From NCBI GenBank assembly GCA_017302775.1, contig JAFLDC010000185.1, forward strand, positions 1-5,908: 5,908 nt of DNA, read 5' to 3'. How positions within the stretch are numbered: position 1 is the stretch's first letter; the number at the start of each line of letters is the position of its first letter. The notes below the pieces were generated by a model. That model was not told the origin of the DNA. It saw nothing but the letters and a program-made list of their open reading frames with translations, and made no database searches. Position numbers and translations under genes: made by a program. Shown here piece after piece: positions 1-5,908 of this stretch. This DNA is from Sphingomonadales bacterium (GTDB taxonomy: Bacteria; Pseudomonadota; Alphaproteobacteria; Sphingomonadales; Sphingomonadaceae).

Positions 1-1415
<1,415 letters not shown>

Positions 1416-1422
1416 TCGTGAT

Positions 1423-1533
1423 CCCTCCCCGTCGGGGAGGGGCGCGAGACCTGGCAGCGTGCTGCCCGGTCGCAGCGGGGTGGGCCATTACGCCAGTGTC
1501 GTACCCACCCCAACCCCTCCCCAACGGGAGGGG
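1423..1533. repeat. Intergenic inverted-repeat element with GC-rich terminal arms
   Basis: This element fills most of the 138-bp dnaK-dnaJ spacer. The terminal arms, 1423-1442 and 1514-1533, are inverted copies of each other, matching at 17 of 20 positions by hand alignment. Each arm is itself a hairpin: CCCTCCCC/GGGGAGGG at 1423-1430/1434-1441 and CCCCTCCC/GGGAGGGG at 1514-1521/1526-1533. Inside lie GGCAGC/GCTGCC (1453-1458/1461-1466) and GGGGTGGG/CCCACCCC (1477-1484/1504-1511), the latter enclosing TACG/CGTA. It can therefore fold either as several local hairpins or as one long cloverleaf. It has no coding potential and resembles a REP- or MITE-like dispersed palindrome. Only one copy is in the window, so dispersal is inferred. 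Confidence 0.7.
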
Positions 1534-1538
1534 CTTTT
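1514..1538 (+). terminator. Candidate rho-independent terminator or attenuator between dnaK and dnaJ
   Basis: An 8-bp perfect GC-rich stem (1514-1521 with 1526-1533) closes a CAAC loop and is followed by C and four T residues (1535-1538). The short T-tract makes termination probably partial. It sits 99 bp after the dnaK stop and 16 bp before the dnaJ start. It could therefore end much of the dnaK message and lower dnaJ expression relative to dnaK; that effect is inferred. The hairpin is also the right arm of the inverted-repeat element. Confidence 0.5.
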
Positions 1539-1553
1539 GTGTGGGGCTGATTA

Positions 1554-2677
1554 ATGTCTGTCGAAGCCGACTATTATTCGCTGCTGGAAATCGAACGCAC
1601 CGCAGACGATGGCACGATCAAATCGTCCTATCGCCGGCTCGCAATGCGCTGGCACCCGGACAAGAACCCCGGTGATGCCGCGGCAGAAGCACGCTTCAAG
1701 GCCATCAGCGAGGCCTACGAATGCTTGAAAGACCCACAAAAGCGCGCCGCCTATGACCGGTTTGGCCACGAGGCATTCAAACAGGGCATGTCCGGCGCTG
1801 GCGCCGGTGGGGCCGGGGCCGGGGCTGGCGCCGGCTTCTCGGATCTGGGCGATATCTTCGAGACAATCTTCGGGTCCGCCTTTGGCGGCGGGGGCGGACG
1901 CCAGCAGGCGCGGCGCGGTGCAGATCTGCGCTATGACATGGAGATCGATCTCAACGATGCCTTCCACGGCAAACAGGCCGAGATCGAGATTGAGGTATCC
2001 GCCAAATGCGAACCTTGTGACGGCTCTGGCGCTGAGCCTGGAACCGGGACACGCCGCTGCAACCTGTGCGGCGGCCACGGCCACGTCCGCGCACAGCAAG
2101 GGTTCTTCATGGTCGAGCGGACTTGCCCGACCTGTCAGGGCCGCGGTGAAGTGATTGAAAACCCGTGCCGCAAATGCCGCGGCGAGGGGCGGGTCGATCA
2201 GCCGCAAACGCTTGAGGTGAACATTCCGCCCGGGGTCGAATCCGGCTGGCCGGGAAGGGCGAGGCAGGGCCGTTCGGATCGCCGCCAGGCGATCTCTACA
2301 TTTTCATCCACATCCGCCGTCACGGCGTTTTTGAGCGCGACGGGACGACCCTGATCACCCGCGTACCGATTGCCTTCACCACTGCGGCGCTTGGCGGTGA
2401 AATTGAAATTCCGGGGCTCGACGGCGAGCGGATCGGCATCGATATTCCGGCCGGAATTCAATCGGGCAAGCAACTGCGCAAACGCGGTGCCGGCATGCCG
2501 GTGCTACAGGGGCGCGGGCGCGGTGATCTGGTGATCGAGATCATGGTGGAAACCCCGACCAAGCTTTCGGCACGTCAAAAGGAATTGCTGCGCGAATTGC
2601 AGGCAACGGAAACCGGCGATGAAACCCCGCAGTCGAAAGGGTTCTTTGACCGCATCAAGGAAGCGTTCGGCGGGTAA
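1554..2677 (+). pseudogene. dnaJ: Chaperone protein DnaJ (Hsp40), interrupted by a frameshift
   Basis: Co-chaperone that presents unfolded clients to DnaK and stimulates its ATPase. The ATG at 1554 gives the expected start, with [12 protein letters not shown] near the N-terminus. The first frame (1554-2354, 266 codons) encodes the J domain with HPD at residues 34-36, a Gly/Ala-rich G/F region (about 79-115), and the four CxxCxGxG zinc motifs at 152-159, 169-176, 191-198 and 205-212. After NIPPGVESG (residue 231) the frame breaks and runs through about 35 unrelated residues to TGA at 2352-2354. DnaJ homology resumes in the -1 frame at 2246 as LAGKGEAG, continues through C-terminal domains I and II, and ends at TAA 2675-2677. 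The two parts total 374 residues; restoring the usual four residues (such as TRIR) gives 378, normal for DnaJ. This is either a real mutation or a sequencing/assembly error. The ribosome-binding site is weak (GGGG at 1543-1546). Confidence 0.93.
1794..1835 (+). repeat. Low-complexity Gly-Ala repeat in the DnaJ G/F region
   Basis: This 42-nt stretch of degenerate GGN-GCN/GGN hexamers encodes DnaJ residues 81-94, a run of alternating Gly and Ala with one Gly-Gly. It replaces the early part of the Gly/Phe linker; Phe residues appear only after it (F95, F102, F106, F110). Such repeats can change length by replication slippage in steps of whole codons. The reading frame is intact through this stretch. 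Confidence 0.7.
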
Positions 2678-2687
2678 GCTGCTCGGT

Positions 2688-5024
2688 TCACGCAGGTCGT
2701 GCTTGCGGCGAACTGCGCATCACTTCAGCCCTGATCCCTGCAACAAGCGCGGGATCGGTTTTTAGCCGCGTCGCTTCTTCGTCAAGGACCGCCAGGAACG
2801 CATCCCGCTTGAACGCGGCAAGTTCAATCGGATCGAGGATCATGTTGTCGGATAAAGCCGATGCGACCAGATCGATCATCCGTTCGACGCCGTGCAGCCG
2901 GCCCCACAGGTAATCGTTTTCCCGATAGGCCCGACTGAAGAATGCCCCGAAATTGTAAAATTCGGTTCCGCGCAGCATTGCCCCGGCGCCGCCGCTGCGG
3001 ATCGAATTGCAGTCGTCAGGTGAAATCCGATCGACCTTGGCCGGTTCAAACTCGGTCGTCCCTTCGCCTCGCAACAGCGGCAGGGTGACCGTGTCGTAAA
3101 ACGGAAAACCGAGGTACGTCAGCAATATCCGCCGCTTCAGTTCGCGCGGCAGCGCGCCGAGACACTCCGCCAGCATCGCATCGACGATGACGTCGGTCGC
3201 GGCGAGCTGGCGGCGCTGAGCGATGGTCTGCAAGACCATACCGGGGTCCTGCAGAACCTCCCGTGCGATCTTGTCAAAATCGCGGCCCAGCGCGGTGCCG
3301 CTCTCTCGCTCGAAATAGAGCGAAAGAGCGCGATAGACCGTTGCCCTGGCATGTTCGCGGGCATCCGGCGCCGACGCGTCGATATCGTCCCAATCCTCGG
3401 AAAGCCGCCGTACCAGCAAGCGCAGACGCCGAATGCGGAACCCAAGGTCATGATCACGGAAAAAGGTGATGGCCGCGTCGCTCGCCCCGCCGCGCATGGC
3501 GGCAATATGATCGAGGCCGCACGCCGCCAGCCACCCCGCCAGCCGTTCCGTTATCGGGTCGGAATTGGTCATCAGCAGTTCCGGCGCGGCGGCCTTTATC
3601 GTCTCGGCCAGATCATTCAGAATACCTGCAAATTTGACCTGCCCGTAGGCCTGAAAGGCATAACCGGCCCGCTCCGCGGCTGCTTGCTGAGCTTTGCCAC
3701 GCCAGGCCGTAAGCCGCTTCACCGTTGGCCGGTCGAAGAACAAGGTGCGGCCGAACAGCTTTTCGACCGTCTCCTCCACATCCGGGCGCAGCGAATCGAC
3801 GATTGCGGTCAGCCGCGCAAGCTGGCGCGAGGATCGCTCGATTTCCTCCAGATTGTCGCGCACCGGCTGCTCACGCGGGATCGAGGACAGCGAGCCGAAA
3901 ATCACGTGAAAAAAGCCCGGCGGCCGCGGATCGGCATGGCGCCGTCCGCCAACCTCGTCGGGGTGGGGATCGATATAGACGAAGCGCCGGTCAACCTCGC
4001 GCTGGGCGGGACGATCACGCAGCACCCGCATCGCGTCTGCAAAGGGCGCGTTGACCAACACAGAAGCGTCTATCAGAGCAACCCGGTCGGCATCGCCGCG
4101 GTGGCTGTGCTCGGGCATGATCCGTTCCACAAATGCAGTCCGGCTGTGCCATGCCTCGTCATTTTCCGCCGCCAGCGCATCAATTTCGTGCAGTTGCAGC
4201 GCCGGGAATGCGCCCGGGAAACTCGCCGTCGCCCGTGCCGCGAAAACCAGCTCGAGCGGTGGTGCAAGCGGGGTCCCGGCGGCTTCCGGGACGGCTGAGC
4301 GAAAGCCGATCGACAAACGATGCTCGCTCTCCTCAATCCGTTCCGGGCTGTGCAGATGCAGAACCTGGTCGTGGCCGTTGAAATCGGTCGCCGTGACGAA
4401 CAGATCTAGCGGATGACCGGCGGGCAGCAGCGGCGCATCGGCTGCTCCGCTCTGCATCGCGGTCAGCGCTTCACGCAGCAAGCGCGAAAAGCCGAGACCG
4501 CCGAACGGCGGTTCGAACCAGCGCGAGCGAATCAAGCGGGACAGTTTGGCGCGCACCTCGCTGCGCGTTTCGGGCGCCACACTGGCCGATACGACATTGC
4601 CCGGGCGTTTGAGCAGCCAGTACACGATCGGCATCGCCCAGAACTTGGCGATCCGCGATCCTGGCCGCGCATCCGGATCGAGCAGCACGTCGACATCGGC
4701 CCGCTCAAGCCACAGGTCCGTCAGCGGCTCCAGACTTTGCCCGGAATGGATCGCCTGCGCCAGAAACACGCCGTTGATCCCGCCCGCGCTGGCCCCGGCG
4801 ATGATATCGGGCAGCACACGAAGACGCAGCTTGAAGTGCTTTTCGATCCGCTCAAGCAGCGCCTCATAGACCGCTTCGGTCCCACCAGCGATCGGGGCAC
4901 CGCCATGATAGGCGCGGCTGGCGCGCGCCAGTTTCCACAGTTCCTTGGTCACCCCGTGCATGTAAACAGCCAGGCTGACACCGCCGTAGCAGACAAGGGC
5001 GATGCGAAGTTCCTTTTGGCGCAT
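2688..5024 (-). CDS. Patatin-like protein (DUF3376-type), predicted lipid acyl hydrolase
   Basis: Predicted serine hydrolase of the patatin-related family. Substrate and role are unknown; patatin-fold enzymes usually cleave lipid acyl esters. Numbering from the ATG at 5024 gives 778 residues, in the range expected for these long bacterial proteins. The N-terminal region carries YGGVSLAVYMHG (13-24), which stands where classical patatins have the glycine-rich oxyanion loop. The nucleophile elbow GASAGG follows with Ser79, then ATASFPGAFP (264-273), and D319-A-S before VLVNAPF, the expected catalytic Asp site. YIDPHP (350-355) follows. The remaining 400 residues are a mostly helical region typical of DUF3376 proteins, function unknown. 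No signal peptide is evident. The ATG at 5024 is preferred over an upstream in-frame GTG at 5039 because AAAGG lies 7 bases before it. The gene converges on dnaJ (10-bp gap) and diverges from radA. Confidence 0.88.
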   Translation of the reverse strand: MRQKELRIALVCYGGVSLAVYMHGVTKELWKLARASRAYHGGAPIAGGTEAVYEALLERIEKHFKLRLRVLPDIIAGASAGGINGVFLAQAIHSGQSLEPLTDLWLERADVDVLLDPDARPGSRIAKFWAMPIVYWLLKRPGNVVSASVAPETRSEVRAKLSRLIRSRWFEPPFGGLGFSRLLREALTAMQSGAADAPLLPAGHPLDLFVTATDFNGHDQVLHLHSPERIEESEHRLSIGFRSAVPEAAGTPLAPPLELVFAARATASFPGAFPALQLHEIDALAAENDEAWHSRTAFVERIMPEHSHRGDADRVALIDASVLVNAPFADAMRVLRDRPAQREVDRRFVYIDPHPDEVGGRRHADPRPPGFFHVIFGSLSSIPREQPVRDNLEEIERSSRQLARLTAIVDSLRPDVEETVEKLFGRTLFFDRPTVKRLTAWRGKAQQAAAERAGYAFQAYGQVKFAGILNDLAETIKAAAPELLMTNSDPITERLAGWLAACGLDHIAAMRGGASDAAITFFRDHDLGFRIRRLRLLVRRLSEDWDDIDASAPDAREHARATVYRALSLYFERESGTALGRDFDKIAREVLQDPGMVLQTIAQRRQLAATDVIVDAMLAECLGALPRELKRRILLTYLGFPFYDTVTLPLLRGEGTTEFEPAKVDRISPDDCNSIRSGGAGAMLRGTEFYNFGAFFSRAYRENDYLWGRLHGVERMIDLVASALSDNMILDPIELAAFKRDAFLAVLDEEATRLKTDPALVAGIRAEVMRSSPQARPA
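2731..2763 (+). terminator. Probable rho-independent terminator for dnaJ, inside the convergent gene
   Basis: GATCCC (2733-2738) pairs with GGGATC (2751-2756). The stem extends outward by a T-G wobble and a C-G pair (2731-2732 with 2757-2758). It can extend inward by two G-C pairs past a bulged T. Five T residues follow at 2759-2763. The structure lies 53 bp after the dnaJ stop, oriented for the + strand transcript. It overlaps the last codons of the patatin-like gene on the opposite strand, so the bases also have a coding role. Confidence 0.5.
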
Positions 5025-5030
5025 GGCGCT

Positions 5031-5037
5031 ACCTTTC
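5031..5037 (-). promoter_or_regulatory. Ribosome-binding site that sets the patatin-like gene start
   Basis: Read on the minus strand this is GAAAGGT, ending 7 bases before the ATG at 5024-5022. The longer alternative start, GTG at 5039-5037, would place this site inside the coding sequence and has no comparable motif upstream. The shorter start also begins at MRQKELRIALV, leading directly into the conserved N-terminal strand. Confidence 0.6.
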
Positions 5038-5058
5038 ACGACAAGACCAGAAAGGCAA

Positions 5059-5087
5059 TTGCGTTCCTCTTACGTTCCGCCTATTCG
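5059..5087 (+). promoter_or_regulatory. Weak candidate promoter for radA
   Basis: TTGCGT (5059-5064) and TATTCG (5082-5087) are separated by 17 bases. Each matches about half of the sigma-70 consensus. Transcription from this site would start close to 5094, the A of the radA ATG. The only other sequence available is the 69-bp divergent gap, so the radA promoter is either here or inside the start of the patatin-like gene. I found no convincing promoter for the opposite strand. Confidence 0.25.
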
Positions 5088-5093
5088 GTTGCC

Positions 5094-5908
5094 ATGGCCA
5101 AGCCCAAACGCCGCTACATCTGTCAGGCCTGTGGTAGCGTGACCTTCCGCTGGCAGGGGCAGTGCGCCGATTGCGGGGAATGGAATACGCTGGCGGAAGA
5201 AGCACCCGAAACGGTGTTTTCGGCCAAGCACGATCTGTCGGCGGGCGGACGCAAGATCGCCTTTGAGGCGCTCGATGCGCCCGGTCAGGTGCTGCAACGC
5301 CAGTCGACCGGACTGGTAGAATTTGACCGTGCGCTGGGCGGCGGGATGGTGCCTGGGGCTGCGGTCCTGATGGGTGGCGATCCCGGGATTGGCAAGTCCA
5401 CCCTGCTGTTGCAGGCAGCGGCCAGGCTCGCTCAGAGCGGGGCCAGTGCCGTGTATATCAGCGGTGAGGAGGCGGCCGGGCAGATCCGGCTCAGGGCTGA
5501 TCGGCTCGGTCTGGCACAGGCGCCGATCGCATTGGCGGCGGCAACATCGGTGCGCGATATCCTGACGACCCTGGCGGCCATGCCACCACCGGCGCTGCTG
5601 GTGATCGATTCGATCCAAACGATGCATTCCGACCAGATCGAGGGCGCTCCCGGCACGGTCAGCCAGGTTCGCGCATCCGCGTTTGAACTGATCCGTTACG
5701 CCAAAGAGAATGGCGTCGCCTTGTTCCTGGTCGGCCACGTAACCAAAGACGGTTCAATCGCAGGCCCGCGGGTGCTGGAACATATGGTCGACGTCGTCAT
5801 GGCGTTTGAGGGTGAGCGCAGCCACCAGTACCGTATCCTGCGCTGCATCAAGAACCGCTTTGGCCCGGTCGACGAGATCGGGGTCTTTGCCATGGAAGGG
5901 CAAGGCCT
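5094..5908 (+). CDS. radA: DNA repair protein RadA, 3'-truncated by the window edge
   Basis: RecA-related ATPase that promotes branch migration and processing of recombination intermediates in the cytoplasm. The frame from ATG 5094 is open to the window end, giving 271 full codons of a protein usually about 450-460 residues long. An N-terminal C4 zinc finger is formed by C10, C13, C24 and C27. The RecA-like ATPase core has Walker A GDPGIGKS at 95-102 and a hydrophobic Walker B strand LLVIDS at 168-173. The RadA signature KNRFG is at 253-257. The C-terminal Lon-protease-like domain lies beyond the window. No Shine-Dalgarno sequence is visible before the ATG, but the protein begins MAKPKRRYICQACGS, as RadA normally does, so the start is well supported. 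It is transcribed divergently from the patatin-like gene. Confidence 0.97.
   Translation, partial: MAKPKRRYICQACGSVTFRWQGQCADCGEWNTLAEEAPETVFSAKHDLSAGGRKIAFEALDAPGQVLQRQSTGLVEFDRALGGGMVPGAAVLMGGDPGIGKSTLLLQAAARLAQSGASAVYISGEEAAGQIRLRADRLGLAQAPIALAAATSVRDILTTLAAMPPPALLVIDSIQTMHSDQIEGAPGTVSQVRASAFELIRYAKENGVALFLVGHVTKDGSIAGPRVLEHMVDVVMAFEGERSHQYRILRCIKNRFGPVDEIGVFAMEGQG

Noticed and set aside
2240..2250. Programmed ribosomal frameshifting in dnaJ
   Set aside because: No slippery heptamer or downstream pseudoknot-like signal is apparent. Four conserved residues are missing as well as the frame, which points to a deletion rather than to recoding.
2495..2677. Separate 60-residue protein starting at ATG 2495
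   Set aside because: Its sequence is simply the C-terminal end of DnaJ (from GMPVLQGRGRGDL) in the frame used after the frameshift, with no upstream start signals.
3351..4298. 315-codon plus-strand open frame inside the patatin-like gene
   Set aside because: The minus-strand frame carries the clear patatin motifs. The plus-strand product is Arg/Gly/Pro-rich without any family signature, as expected for an antisense frame in high-GC DNA.
5070..5738. Minus-strand open frame covering the radA start and the divergent gap
   Set aside because: It overlaps the well-supported radA coding sequence on the other strand and shows no recognisable motifs.
2688..5908. A defence or signalling system built around the patatin-like protein (such as CBASS, which uses patatin effectors)
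   Set aside because: No cyclase, sensor or accessory gene is adjacent. The neighbours are dnaJ and radA, and the protein is of the long DUF3376 type rather than a short CapV-like effector.

Overview
The window is about 60% GC chromosomal DNA from an alphaproteobacterium. The protein styles (DnaK ending in [12 protein letters not shown], the DnaJ start, the patatin/DUF3376-type protein) and a GC-rich CCCTCCCC/GGGGAGGG intergenic palindrome suggest the Sphingomonadales (Sphingomonadaceae or Erythrobacteraceae). This placement is inference, not a database result.

Layout: (1) 1-1415, + strand: the 3' three quarters of dnaK, entering at the codon equivalent to E. coli Arg167. (2) 1416-1553: a non-coding spacer filled by a structured inverted-repeat element of about 112 bp, whose right arm looks like a rho-independent terminator. 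(3) 1554-2677, + strand: dnaJ, complete at both ends but broken by a frameshift near 2241-2246. The break fits a 13-nt deletion that removed four residues just after the zinc-finger domain. (4) 2688-5024, - strand: a large patatin-like (DUF3376-type) predicted lipid hydrolase, convergent with dnaJ with only 10 bp between the stop codons. A likely dnaJ terminator lies inside its 3' end. (5) 5025-5093: a short divergent intergenic region. (6) 5094-5908, + strand: the 5' part of radA, which runs off the window.

DnaK and DnaJ are the Hsp70/Hsp40 pair: DnaJ delivers unfolded clients and stimulates DnaK ATPase. RadA is a RecA-like branch-migration ATPase acting in recombinational repair. The patatin-like protein has no visible functional link to either, so its position looks like ordinary neighbourhood rather than a system. 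I see no phage, CRISPR, toxin-antitoxin or defence module. The region is largely housekeeping. The points most worth checking are the broken dnaJ and the repeat element between dnaK and dnaJ.
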